Origin: Mariniblastus sp.
GTDB lineage: Bacteria; Planctomycetota; Planctomycetia; Pirellulales; Pirellulaceae
Assembly (NCBI GenBank): GCA_011523945.1
Contig: WTFU01000146.1
Span: forward strand, 34,416-94,841
Reading direction: 5' to 3'
DNA length: 60,426 nt
Shown here piece by piece: positions 45,435 to 54,525 of the stretch. The notes under the pieces are model-generated. The model was not told the origin of the DNA, searched no databases, and was given only the letters and a program-made list of their open reading frames with translations. Positions within the stretch are counted from its first letter, which is position 1. Every line of letters begins with the position of its first letter. Made by a program: the position numbers and the translations under genes.

Positions 45435-46534
45435 TAATTACCATCATCAACTGTCAGCACGGTGCCATTCAAAACAGACAGGGTCGTCAAAACCTCATCG
45501 ATTGGATTGGCAATTGTCACAGATGAATTACCGGCAAACAGCAACCCCACCGGATTATTACCACCTTGAGTCACAATCAACGACCCCGAATCACCACCTT
45601 CGCTGAATGTAGCATCTACGACTTTCCGTCCGCGTTGCCGCTTCCCGATGATGATGATTTGATTCTCAAACAGAGCCGTACCAGCTGTGTAGCCGACATT
45701 TACTGTGACATTGATCGCATCCACTTCACCAAGTGTTAAGCTCGTTGTACGACCAAACTTCTGGACCGGCATGCCGACGAAAGCAGATTGAGTATTAGAG
45801 GATGGTGCACCATAAGCCTCCGTGGGAGATGCGAAACCAGTATCTGCAACTGTGGTTGTTGCAACCGCAGCGTCGATGAAGTTGGGCTGCCCATTAAATT
45901 TAATTGGAACAAAACCGGATAATGCACCGATTACATCGTCCAGCTCCAAAACACAACCATTATCCAATGTACCGGGTTGGATAATCAAATCGTTTCCAAC
46001 TGATCCAGCATTTTCTTCTGCAATTACATGGTTGTTACTTAAAATATATCGCTGCCCGTTACTGCCTTTGAGGCGACAACCTAAGGTTCCTGCGAAACAG
46101 GCGTTAGCAGCACTTGGCCGATAGGTTCCAATCGAAGCTCCAATCGCAACGGGGCGCGTCAAACGAGTCTGGGGATTGGTTCCACCAGTATCTCCACCGC
46201 CACCGCCATTACCTCGACCAGGCTTTTTCATCTGATCCACAGGCCTATCCCAAGCCGTTATCGGACCGGAGACAAATTTTTTGACCGCTACGCCGTTGGC
46301 GAATGCGGGGACCTTCGTGCCGGCGTTCTCGGTATAGACCTTAATTACAGCGTTACCGGCTCTATCAACCGAAACACCAGTCGCGACCACGCCTTCAACT
46401 TGAAAAAAATTTGGATTGTGAGCTCTTTGAGCCTCCAATGCTCTGTCTAATCCACGTTGACCGAATGCAGTATTGGAAAAAACAAAAAGGGCGACGGCAG
46501 TAAGCAGTAAAAGACTACGATTCAAAAGCTTCAT
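45434..46534 (-). CDS. Exported trypsin-fold serine protease
   Basis: 366 residues from the ATG at 46534, preceded by GGAG. The signal peptide (SLLLLTAVALFVFSNTAF) ends near residue 25. A prodomain-like segment at about 44-95 is followed by a Gly-rich linker (KKPGRGNGGGGGDTGG). The catalytic triad is visible: His169 in ILSNNHVIAE, Asp221 in NFIDAAVATT, Ser316 in SEGGDSGSLIV. Two Cys near 146 and 153 could form a disulfide. The layout of a conserved N-segment, linker and trypsin-like domain resembles bacterial proteins annotated nal1-type or S1-like. Substrate unknown; acts outside the cytoplasm. Confidence 0.88.
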   Translation of the reverse strand: MKLLNRSLLLLTAVALFVFSNTAFGQRGLDRALEAQRAHNPNFFQVEGVVATGVSVDRAGNAVIKVYTENAGTKVPAFANGVAVKKFVSGPITAWDRPVDQMKKPGRGNGGGGGDTGGTNPQTRLTRPVAIGASIGTYRPSAANACFAGTLGCRLKGSNGQRYILSNNHVIAEENAGSVGNDLIIQPGTLDNGCVLELDDVIGALSGFVPIKFNGQPNFIDAAVATTTVADTGFASPTEAYGAPSSNTQSAFVGMPVQKFGRTTSLTLGEVDAINVTVNVGYTAGTALFENQIIIIGKRQRGRKVVDATFSEGGDSGSLIVTQGGNNPVGLLFAGNSSVTIANPIDEVLTTLSVLNGTVLTVDDGN

Positions 46535-46551
46535 GGCAACTCCATTTAAAA

Positions 46552-46578
46552 GGGGAGAGGTAGGGGTAGGGATAGGGG
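46552..46578 (+). other. G-rich tract with potential to form a G-quadruplex
   Basis: Four runs of three or four G (46552-46555, 46563-46566, 46569-46571, 46575-46578) separated by short A/T linkers, with telomere-like TAGGG units. It lies 18 bases upstream of the protease start codon. The G-rich strand is the template strand; the leader RNA would be C-rich. Confidence 0.5.
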
Positions 46579-46791
46579 TAAGAAGGCAGACCTGCCCTCT
46601 AAGACATATCATCTATTTTAGCAAAGAAAAAATCGACATCAATTTTTTCCTCGTAGATTTGCATCAAACAAACGATGGGGAAACCTTCAAAAGATAGGCA
46701 AGCTAAGCCGGAACTATCGGCGCACCGCTTGGCAACCAGATTCGATTGCATCGAAACCAACGCCAATCCGCGGAACATCCAAAATAAATTT

Positions 46792-48192
46792 TTAGAATTC
46801 AGCGTTTCCGGGAGTGCGAGGAAACGGGATTACGTCTCGAATGTTGGACATACTGGTCACGAACTGGACTGCTCGCTCCAACCCAAGCCCAAATCCAGCA
46901 TGAGGCACCGTTCCGTATTTTCGCAAATCGGTGTACCACCAGTAATCATTGATATCGAGATCCTGAGCCTTCATTCTCGATTCTAAAATATCCAAACGAT
47001 GCTCTCTCTGGCTTCCACCAATGATCTCTCCGACGCCGGGAACCAGTACATCCATAGCGCGGACTGTTTTGTCATCATCATTGCAATACATGTAAAACGG
47101 CTTGATCGTCTTGGGGTAATCAAACAGGATCACTGGCTTTTTAAAATGCTTTTCCGTCAAATATCGTTCGTGTTCAGACTGCAGATCAATTCCCCATTCG
47201 ACGGCGTAATCAAATTTAACATCGGCTTTTAAAAGGATCTCAACCGCTTCGGTATACGGTAATCGAACAAACTCTGATTCGACAATTGTCGACAGTCTCT
47301 CGATCAGCGATTTCGTTTCATCAATTCGTTCATTGAAGAAATCCAAATCCTCGGAACATTTACTAAGTGCATCAGCGAAAATTCTCTTCAAGAACTTCTC
47401 AGCTAGATCCATGTTGTCATTTAGATCAGCAAAGGCCACCTCAGGTTCGATCATCCAAAATTCGGCTAGATGCCGTGAAGTATTCGAATTCTCTGCACGA
47501 AAAGTTGGCCCGAAAGTATAGACCTTGCCTAATGCACATGCGTAAGTTTCCGCTTCCAACTGCCCGCTGACGGTCAGATAGGAAGGTTTATCAAAGAAAT
47601 CAAATCGGTAATTAAGATTTTCAATCTTTTGTTTTGCGATTTCATCAAGTTTCATCGTGGTCACTTGAAACATCTCCCCTGCTCCTTCGCAATCACTTGC
47701 CGTGATAACAGGCGTGTTGATGTATAAGAACCCTTGCTCCTGATAGAACTGATGAATCGAATTACAGATACAATTTCTTACCCGCGCGACGGCACCAAAC
47801 GTATTAGTCCGGGGTCGCAGGTGAGCCCACTCTCGTAGCTTCTCCATCGAGTGCCGTTTTTTCTGCAATGGATAGGTCTCTGGATCCGCCCAGCCGTATA
47901 CACAGATTTTTCGGGCTAACATCTCTGTCTTTTGTCCGCGCCCGCCGGATTCTTTTATTTCGCCCTCAACGGAAATACTGCAACCAGCGGTCAGCTGCCG
48001 AACTTCTGATTCGTAATTCTCCAATGCTGCTTCTGCAATAATTTGAATGTTTCCCTGAGAAGAGCCATCGTTAATTTCGATAAAACTAAATCCAGCCTTC
48101 GAGTCGCGGCGAGTTCTTACCCAACCTTGCAGCTGACATGTACTCCCAATCGACGACTCATCTCTAGCATCCTTGACTGAAATCTTTTCCAT
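46792..48192 (-). CDS. asnS: Asparaginyl-tRNA synthetase
   Basis: 466 residues, the usual length. An OB-fold anticodon-binding domain covers about 15-105 ([20 protein letters not shown], then [12 protein letters not shown]). The class II catalytic core follows: motif 1 around [20 protein letters not shown], then [20 protein letters not shown], motif 2 [20 protein letters not shown], and motif 3 [19 protein letters not shown]. The Asn-type features ([16 protein letters not shown] and the [12 protein letters not shown] end) separate it from aspartyl enzymes. It charges tRNA-Asn with asparagine in the cytoplasm. It stands alone between the protease operon and the Nramp-related gene. Confidence 0.97.
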   Translation of the reverse strand: MEKISVKDARDESSIGSTCQLQGWVRTRRDSKAGFSFIEINDGSSQGNIQIIAEAALENYESEVRQLTAGCSISVEGEIKESGGRGQKTEMLARKICVYGWADPETYPLQKKRHSMEKLREWAHLRPRTNTFGAVARVRNCICNSIHQFYQEQGFLYINTPVITASDCEGAGEMFQVTTMKLDEIAKQKIENLNYRFDFFDKPSYLTVSGQLEAETYACALGKVYTFGPTFRAENSNTSRHLAEFWMIEPEVAFADLNDNMDLAEKFLKRIFADALSKCSEDLDFFNERIDETKSLIERLSTIVESEFVRLPYTEAVEILLKADVKFDYAVEWGIDLQSEHERYLTEKHFKKPVILFDYPKTIKPFYMYCNDDDKTVRAMDVLVPGVGEIIGGSQREHRLDILESRMKAQDLDINDYWWYTDLRKYGTVPHAGFGLGLERAVQFVTSMSNIRDVIPFPRTPGNAEF

Positions 48193-48323
48193 TAACTCGT
48201 CTCTGTCTTAATTTACTAACTAATAAACTCACGAATTTTCCAACGACGTATCAGTATTTATCCGACTAACGGAAACCACCAAACTACTCAGCCGGAAACA
48301 CCTCAACGGCACCGCATTTACAA

Positions 48324-50048
48324 TTAGTTGCTTTCGCGCCTCGGTCTCGCCGAGAAACCAACCACCGCAAGAATTACAAAAGTCACTACGCCGCCAATGA
48401 CGTAGGGACCATCGGGACTATCAATTTTTGTGGAAATCGACGCCACCGATTGCAATAACGCTCCAATTACTCCAACCCCCATCAGAACATTCCAAACTGA
48501 CATTCGGATGCCGGTGGGTTTTTCGTCCCCTAACAAATCACGATTGTTCATTAAAGCCATGAAAGTAAAGTAGGCAATCGGTAACAAGATCGCGGCAAAA
48601 CTGGATGCGACGATTACAAGATAAGTCTTAGAATCCCCGGTCCAAATCCAGAACCAGCAGAAACCGACGACACAGGCTGCTCCCGCTCCAAATATACGAA
48701 GCCGATTACTCTGGTAACGATTAAAGATTTCAGCAACTGCATAACCGTTGATTAACATCAAAATGATAATGGTGGAGAAGCCCATTCCCAAAACGCCCAA
48801 ACCAAAAACCGCATTTGACCAACTCCCTAAGACCGGCTGTAGAGTTTTCGCCAGTGCCTCTGTATTTGGTTTCACGAGTGCAGACGCAACAATTCGCTCG
48901 TCCAAATTCATTTTCGCAATGTACTTTGCAACTTGTTGGGATTGCCATTGCTTGATATCAACTTCCTCGCCATCACTCGAGGGCGGCGTAAGCGAATTAG
49001 GATCTGCCTCAAGCATCCGCTTCGTTATCATCGATTCCGTGCCGCTAAACAACCGACTCTGCTGCACAACATTCCAGTCATCACTCTGGAATTCAGCATC
49101 AATTTTGGTATGAAACGCGTTTGCAGATGCCAAAACAATACAACTGGTAACGACAATAAACGGAATCGCCATCCCCGTCATTAGGTCCCATCTCGCCAGA
49201 CCTCGAAAAGGCTTATCCCAACCACGAGCCAACATGGAGTAGGGCAACAGAAAAGTCATGTTGATCCCAACCGCCGTTGCCGTGGTGCTGATCATCACAC
49301 TTTGTTGACGTTCAACGAGCGCCTGATTCCAGAAGCTTTTAGCAGACTCATCTAGACCGCTGACCTTTTCCGCCAGACCCGGAGAAGGATTCCACCACTG
49401 ACTAAAATCGGGGATAAACCCCTGTAAGACTTCCCAACCGCTGATCTTTCCGGTACGCGCCAGAAAAACAACTGCCAAAACAAAACAAATCACAATCGCG
49501 CCGACGATCAGTTTTAACAAAGCATCAAACAGTCTCGAAGCAAAGCCGGGCTTAAAACTGAGCACCACAATTCCGAATGCCAAGAGGCCGATCACTGCGG
49601 AAACAACTATCTTGGAAGTGATCGTAGGGTCGTCGCCCACTATCCCGAAATTTTTGTCTAACACATCAAAACAGAGTGAGAACTGAGGCAAAATGAAAAT
49701 CATATTTGCGAGAATTGTCGCGGTAATCCAACTCGCCCCGAGAACTGGATTAACAAATTCGTTAATTGCCCCGTAGGGACGCCTCCCAGTCGATAAGGTG
49801 ACATAGCTAATTGCCGACAACATAATTACGCCAATGACAATTGCCACTAACTGCAGCCAAAGCATACTGCTTCCGCCAATCACGCCAAGATAAAGCGCAC
49901 CACCAAGCGATCCACCCCCGAGTGTAATTGCACTTTGCAACCACCCCGGACCGGACAATCTAAAAAATGCACCCAACGTTGCAACTGTTCCTCGGGAGTG
50001 AGCCTCGGAAAGTACTTCACGATCTCGAAATGCTTTTTCAGTGGTCAT
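48324..50048 (-). CDS. Nramp-related membrane transporter without canonical metal motifs
   Basis: 574 residues with about 11-12 membrane segments. The start of the core, LSGPGWLQSAITLGGGSLGG (31-50), aligns by position with the Nramp first-helix motif around DPGN, but that motif reads GGGS. The sixth-helix region (259-270, AVGINMTFLLPY) lacks the MPH of metal transporters. An insert at about 210-250 and a polar stretch at about 310-385 are extra. The overall Nramp-like LeuT fold is a judgement from these segments. The ion carried could be Mg2+, another cation or something else; family assignment is moderate. Confidence 0.65.
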   Translation of the reverse strand: MTTEKAFRDREVLSEAHSRGTVATLGAFFRLSGPGWLQSAITLGGGSLGGALYLGVIGGSSMLWLQLVAIVIGVIMLSAISYVTLSTGRRPYGAINEFVNPVLGASWITATILANMIFILPQFSLCFDVLDKNFGIVGDDPTITSKIVVSAVIGLLAFGIVVLSFKPGFASRLFDALLKLIVGAIVICFVLAVVFLARTGKISGWEVLQGFIPDFSQWWNPSPGLAEKVSGLDESAKSFWNQALVERQQSVMISTTATAVGINMTFLLPYSMLARGWDKPFRGLARWDLMTGMAIPFIVVTSCIVLASANAFHTKIDAEFQSDDWNVVQQSRLFSGTESMITKRMLEADPNSLTPPSSDGEEVDIKQWQSQQVAKYIAKMNLDERIVASALVKPNTEALAKTLQPVLGSWSNAVFGLGVLGMGFSTIIILMLINGYAVAEIFNRYQSNRLRIFGAGAACVVGFCWFWIWTGDSKTYLVIVASSFAAILLPIAYFTFMALMNNRDLLGDEKPTGIRMSVWNVLMGVGVIGALLQSVASISTKIDSPDGPYVIGGVVTFVILAVVGFSARPRRESN

Positions 50049-50173
50049 AAAAATTCACCTTAGACTGCAATTTAAATTGAAACGAAAGCCTATCGACAAC
50101 GCGGAATCTTAAAAACGAATCTCAATCGCGATTCACTTCCACCCAACTCACCACGTCGAAACCAAACGAAAAA

Positions 50174-51262
50174 TTAGTCGATTCCATTCTCCGCCAACCA
50201 GCGTTCAACATCCAACGCTGCCATGCACCCCGTCCCGGCAGATGTAATCGCTTGTCTATAATAGTCATCAGCGACATCTCCCGCAGCGAAAACCCCGTCA
50301 ACGCTGGTATCGGTGCGAAATGGCTTGGACCATTGAATATAGCCCTTTTCATTCATCTCCAACTTATCTCCAAGAAAACTGGTGTTTGGCGTATGCCCAA
50401 TAGCCACGAACATTCCGCCTACCGCCAATTCGCTAGTGGAGCCATCCTGAGTACTCTTCAACCTCAGCCCGGTGACTAGATTCCCGTCTCCGAGAACCTC
50501 ATCTACAACGGTATTCCAAATCACTTCAATCTTTGGATGGTTTAAGGCCCGCTCTTGCATAATCTTGGAAGCCCGCATCTCATCTCGCCGAACGATCATA
50601 TAGACCTTCACAGCAGATTTGAGATTCGCCAGATAGGTCGCTTCCTCGACTGCAGAATCACCAGCACCTACAACTGCAAGCGGTTTCGCATGAAACGTGG
50701 GAAGTGCACCATCACAAACAGCACAAGCACTCACGCCCTTATTCTTGTATTCTTCTTCCGAATCGAGACCGAGATAATTGGCCCGCGCGCCGGTCGCGAT
50801 AATAATCGTATGTGTTTCGACGGGTTCTCCCTTGGCCGGAATCACTTTGTACGGCTTTGAGGAAAGGTCGATTTCAACAATATCATCCTCTACCACACGC
50901 GTTTCAAAATTAAGCGCCTGCTGTTTCATTAACTCCATCAATTCAATGCCTTGCACGGCATAGTGCGGCGCGATGTCGTCGAGTGAATTGCGATTATTAG
51001 GATTTTTGGAATGCTCGGGAATCGGTGGAAGGTTCCAGTGCCTATCCTTCGACACCGCACTTTCAACAAATCCACGGATGTTGCCGAACGGAAAACCAGG
51101 ATAATTTTCGACTTCCGTCGTGTACGCCAACTGACCAAGCGGAATCATCTCTGGCTTGAAGGTGCCTTCAAAAACCAGGGGTGAAAGGCTTGCTCGCGCC
51201 GCGTAAATTGCCGCCGACCAACCAGCAGGGCCACTCCCAATAATTACGACTTTTTCAGCCAA
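50174..51262 (-). CDS. trxB: Thioredoxin reductase with an extra loop
   Basis: 362 residues; the TTG start is supported by GGAGG eight bases upstream. The FAD site [16 protein letters not shown] (9-24), the redox-active pair CAVC (Cys180, Cys183; [12 protein letters not shown]), the NADPH site [18 protein letters not shown] and the C-terminal FAD segment [24 protein letters not shown] are all present. It reduces thioredoxin with NADPH. Usual length is about 310-325; the extra residues lie at about 64-104 ([20 protein letters not shown] onward) in the FAD domain. Confidence 0.95.
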   Translation of the reverse strand: MAEKVVIIGSGPAGWSAAIYAARASLSPLVFEGTFKPEMIPLGQLAYTTEVENYPGFPFGNIRGFVESAVSKDRHWNLPPIPEHSKNPNNRNSLDDIAPHYAVQGIELMELMKQQALNFETRVVEDDIVEIDLSSKPYKVIPAKGEPVETHTIIIATGARANYLGLDSEEEYKNKGVSACAVCDGALPTFHAKPLAVVGAGDSAVEEATYLANLKSAVKVYMIVRRDEMRASKIMQERALNHPKIEVIWNTVVDEVLGDGNLVTGLRLKSTQDGSTSELAVGGMFVAIGHTPNTSFLGDKLEMNEKGYIQWSKPFRTDTSVDGVFAAGDVADDYYRQAITSAGTGCMAALDVERWLAENGID

Positions 51263-51593
51263 TGTATTTCCTCCCGAAAACAGCCCACATGTCTTGAGTC
51301 AAAACTCTGGTGACAACAGGGCCTTTTGTATTTGATATGACTAGTTTAAAAGCGAAATTATAGGGTTAAATCACGTCCGATGGCAGTAGCTTAGTAAAAG
51401 TTTGATGGCCGAAGACCAACTTTGAGCCACCCCGGCCCCCCTTCGTCTCTGCCGTAACAGGAGGAAATTGGAAAACATCAATCCCCCCTCCATTTCAGCC
51501 CCATCCATGGAATGATGCCGCCGCCGTCCTCAGTTGGCGATCGCCTCCATTGTGCTAAAATCAGAATCCCATTGCCCCTACCGCAGGAACAGC
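51263..51593. other. Divergent intergenic region trxB/cstA
   Basis: About 330 bases that must hold both promoters. No palindrome, riboswitch or tRNA was recognised. Confidence 0.4.
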
Positions 51594-53480
51594 ATGTTTA
51601 CTTTCCTAATCGCCATCGGATCATTCGCTGGGTTCATCATTGCCTACAACACCTATGGGCGTTGGATTGCGAATAAAATATTCAATCTAAACCCCGACGC
51701 CGCTGTTCCCAGCTGCGTCATGGAAGATGGCGTCGACTTCGTTCCGTCGAAACGCGCGATTGTGTTTGGGCATCATTTCACCAGTATCGCTGGTACTGGA
51801 CCGATCGTCGGACCAGCCATAGCCGTTTTCTGGGGATGGTTACCCGCACTAGTTTGGGTCGTTTTCGGCAGTATTTTCATCGGAGCCGTTCATGACTTCG
51901 GGGCCTTGGTCGTCAGCCTTCGTAATCGCGGCCAAACCGTTGGTGAAATTGCTGGCCGACTCATTTCACCAAGAACAAAACTTCTATTTCTTTTTGCTCT
52001 CTTTTTTGCATTGACGGTCGTTCTAGCAATCTTTGGTCTGGTCATTGCCATCATCTTCAAGGCATACCCCGAATCTGTTCTGGCAGTCTGGGTCTCATTA
52101 CCCATCGCAATTTTATTCGGCATCGCAATGAGAAGAGGGTCCCATCAATTATTACCGATGTCGGCAATTTCACTGGTACTAATTTATTTGGCAATCTATG
52201 TGGGAGCCTATCACTTCCCGATTACACTTCCAGCCAATATGCCAGTCAATCCCGTCGTAGGATGGACAATTATTCTTTTAATTTACTGCGCGATTGCTTC
52301 CGTGCTTCCGGTCTCGTGGCTGCTTCAACCGCGGGATTACATTAATAGTCACCAATTATTTGTTGCTCTTTTCCTCCTGATCGTCGGACTGGTCATTGCC
52401 AGCCTCTCGGGAAAGGCTGACCTGCTGGCTTCAACACCTGCCATCACACAGGAGCTACCCAAAAACACACCACCAATCTGGCCGTTCCTTTTCATCACTA
52501 TCGCCTGTGGGGCAATTAGTGGATTTCACTGTTTAGTCAGTAGCGGAACAAGCAGTAAACAACTTGCCAATGAAAAAGATGCTCTGTCGATTGGATACGG
52601 AGCCATGCTTTTGGAAGGAGCTTTAGCCGTCGTCGTCATACTTGCCTGCTGTGCAGGTGTAGGAATGGGAAAATTCACCAAAGAAACCACGGGTGTTTTA
52701 AACGGCATCCAAAAAATCAGCTACCAACCGGTTCTCGATGAAAAAACGGGCGAGCCATTGGTGCACCGGCAAGCATGGCGAAAAACCTACCAACTCGGCG
52801 AAGAAAAATCTTGGGCTTCGTTCTCACTCACCAGCAAGATTGGAGCATTTGTCGAGGGTGGTGCAAACTTTTTGAGTACGGTGGGCATTCCACTAAAACT
52901 TGGAATTGGCATTATTGCGGTTCTTGTCGCCTGTTTCGCAGCCACAACTCTGGATTCCGCGACCAGACTCCAACGATACGTGATCCAAGAACTAGGCGAC
53001 ACACTGAGAGTTGCACCACTGAAAAACATCTACGTGGCGACCTTAACCGCCGTTACTCTTGGCGGAATGATCGCTATGTTGAAAGGCCCTGCCGGCATGG
53101 GTTCGGGCGGCCTATTACTTTGGCCTCTATTCGGCGCAACCAACCAACTTCTTGCAGGCCTCGCCTTTATGGTCACAACATTCTATCTTTGGCGACGCAA
53201 CAAACCAATTTGGTTTGTGCTGATCCCAATGATCTTCATGATCATACTTCCAGCCTGGGCATTACTCTGGCAGCTCTTTAATGCACAGAGCGGGTGGTGG
53301 TGGAGTAGTAATAAATACCTCGTCGCAATTATTGGAACGATCACATTAACTCTACAAGTATGGATGGTGATTGAAGCATTGCTTATCTGGCCCAAAGCAA
53401 AGGGAATTCTTGAATCGCCACTTCCCCCGCTCTCAGAACAGAACACGCGTTTGAGCGACTCCGGAGGTCGATCATGTTGA
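51594..53480 (+). CDS. cstA: CstA-family peptide/pyruvate transporter
   Basis: 628 residues from the ATG at 51594 (MFTFLIAIGSFAG) with AGGAA upstream; the frame is open 60 bases further. Family landmarks are GVDFVPSKRAIVFGHHFTSI, AGTGPIVGPAIAVFWGWLPA, FGSIFIGAVHDFGALVVSLR, LPVSWLLQPRDYINSHQL, ISGFHCLVSSGTSSKQL and FAATTLDSATRLQRYVIQEL. About 15 membrane segments. Related proteins import peptides (CstA) or pyruvate (BtsT). Shorter than E. coli CstA (about 700), as many non-enteric members are. Its end overlaps the next gene by seven bases. Confidence 0.93.
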   Translation: MFTFLIAIGSFAGFIIAYNTYGRWIANKIFNLNPDAAVPSCVMEDGVDFVPSKRAIVFGHHFTSIAGTGPIVGPAIAVFWGWLPALVWVVFGSIFIGAVHDFGALVVSLRNRGQTVGEIAGRLISPRTKLLFLFALFFALTVVLAIFGLVIAIIFKAYPESVLAVWVSLPIAILFGIAMRRGSHQLLPMSAISLVLIYLAIYVGAYHFPITLPANMPVNPVVGWTIILLIYCAIASVLPVSWLLQPRDYINSHQLFVALFLLIVGLVIASLSGKADLLASTPAITQELPKNTPPIWPFLFITIACGAISGFHCLVSSGTSSKQLANEKDALSIGYGAMLLEGALAVVVILACCAGVGMGKFTKETTGVLNGIQKISYQPVLDEKTGEPLVHRQAWRKTYQLGEEKSWASFSLTSKIGAFVEGGANFLSTVGIPLKLGIGIIAVLVACFAATTLDSATRLQRYVIQELGDTLRVAPLKNIYVATLTAVTLGGMIAMLKGPAGMGSGGLLLWPLFGATNQLLAGLAFMVTTFYLWRRNKPIWFVLIPMIFMIILPAWALLWQLFNAQSGWWWSSNKYLVAIIGTITLTLQVWMVIEALLIWPKAKGILESPLPPLSEQNTRLSDSGGRSC

Positions 53481-54004
53481 GTTATTCAAAAAAAGCCAGC
53501 CCACTCCTTCTTGCGTTTCTGGCTTTCTGTCTGGTCGCGACTTCTGGCTGCCAAAACTTAAACCCCACAGCCTCAAGCACAGCAAATGTCACCGGCACGA
53601 TCACGCTTGACGGCAAGCCGGTGCCTGCAGCAGCAATCGTCTTCATTCCCGTGAATCTCAGAAATGACAACAACGAAGTCTTGAATCTCGCCTATGGTGT
53701 TACTAATAAGGACGGATTTTTCCAACTTACCTATTCCGACAGCAGTTCGGATATCATTGCGGCGAAATACAACGTTCTCATCACTAAATCCAATTCAACC
53801 AGCGAAAACAAAAAGCCCGCATCTCCTTGGCCGCTTGCGCTTTTACCGGAATCAATCGCAAAATTCTCAGCATTCAACGAGTCAGAAGAACTCATCCCGG
53901 AAAACTATAACATCCACAGCGAACTCTATTTTGAGTTCTCAGGTTTGGAAGCAAACGTTCAAAAAAACTTTGAATTATCAACCATTGACCCATCGCTAAA
54001 ATAA
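53474..54004 (+). CDS. Small lipoprotein with carboxypeptidase-regulatory-like domain
   Basis: 176 residues; GGAGG six bases before the ATG, inside the end of cstA. Lipobox FCLVATSGC (Cys about residue 27). The rest is a beta-sandwich of the CarboxypepD_reg/transthyretin-like type: VTGTITLDGKPVPAAAIVF, then YGVTNKDGFFQLTY and AAKYNVLITKS. Such short lipoproteins are very common in planctomycetes and are often annotated as hypothetical. Co-translation with CstA suggests an envelope partner of the transporter. Confidence 0.8.
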   Translation: MLSYSKKASPLLLAFLAFCLVATSGCQNLNPTASSTANVTGTITLDGKPVPAAAIVFIPVNLRNDNNEVLNLAYGVTNKDGFFQLTYSDSSSDIIAAKYNVLITKSNSTSENKKPASPWPLALLPESIAKFSAFNESEELIPENYNIHSELYFEFSGLEANVQKNFELSTIDPSLK

Positions 54005-54039
54005 ACCTTGCATTCTCAAAAGCCTGAAATCAAATCAGC

Positions 54040-54483
54040 ATGAGCGAATTCGAACTCCACCCCGATCTTCAACGCGATGGTTTGCACATTGGAAATTTCC
54101 AACTGTGCCGCGTCTTACTCATCAATGATTCCAATTACCCTTGGTTTGTCTTGATTCCGGAAATCCCGAATACATCTGACACGATCGATTTATCCCCAAC
54201 TGAACACGAACAGCTATGGAGAGAATCAAGGGCGTTCAGCGCGGCTATCATGAAACTCTTCCATGGCGAAAAACTAAACGTTGCCGCACTTGGTAATGTG
54301 ACTCCGCAGCTACACATTCACCATATTGTGCGCTTTCAATCCGATCCAGCTTGGCCCGCACCAATATGGGGAGTGCTACCGTTGGTCCCCTATTCCGAGC
54401 AAGCACTGGAAGACATCCGCAATTTGTTTGCTTCTGCTGATCTAGAAAATTTCTCATTGGCAACGCAAGGATCTTCCTCATAA
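54040..54483 (+). CDS. HIT-domain protein
   Basis: 147 residues. The C-half carries NVTPQLHIHHIVRFQSDPAW. Aligned to the histidine triad HxHxHxx, it reads Q90-L-H92-I-H94-H-I, so the first His is Gln while the presumed catalytic His (H94) and the one before it remain. This PQLHxHxIxR form is a known subgroup, followed by the PxWG motif (APIWG). Family members hydrolyse nucleoside phosphates or dinucleoside polyphosphates. It sits 36 bases after the lipoprotein gene in the same direction. Confidence 0.85.
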   Translation: MSEFELHPDLQRDGLHIGNFQLCRVLLINDSNYPWFVLIPEIPNTSDTIDLSPTEHEQLWRESRAFSAAIMKLFHGEKLNVAALGNVTPQLHIHHIVRFQSDPAWPAPIWGVLPLVPYSEQALEDIRNLFASADLENFSLATQGSSS

Positions 54484-54525
54484 GTTCTGGCACTTCGCCA
54501 GAAACTTCACTAAAATTCTTCTAAG

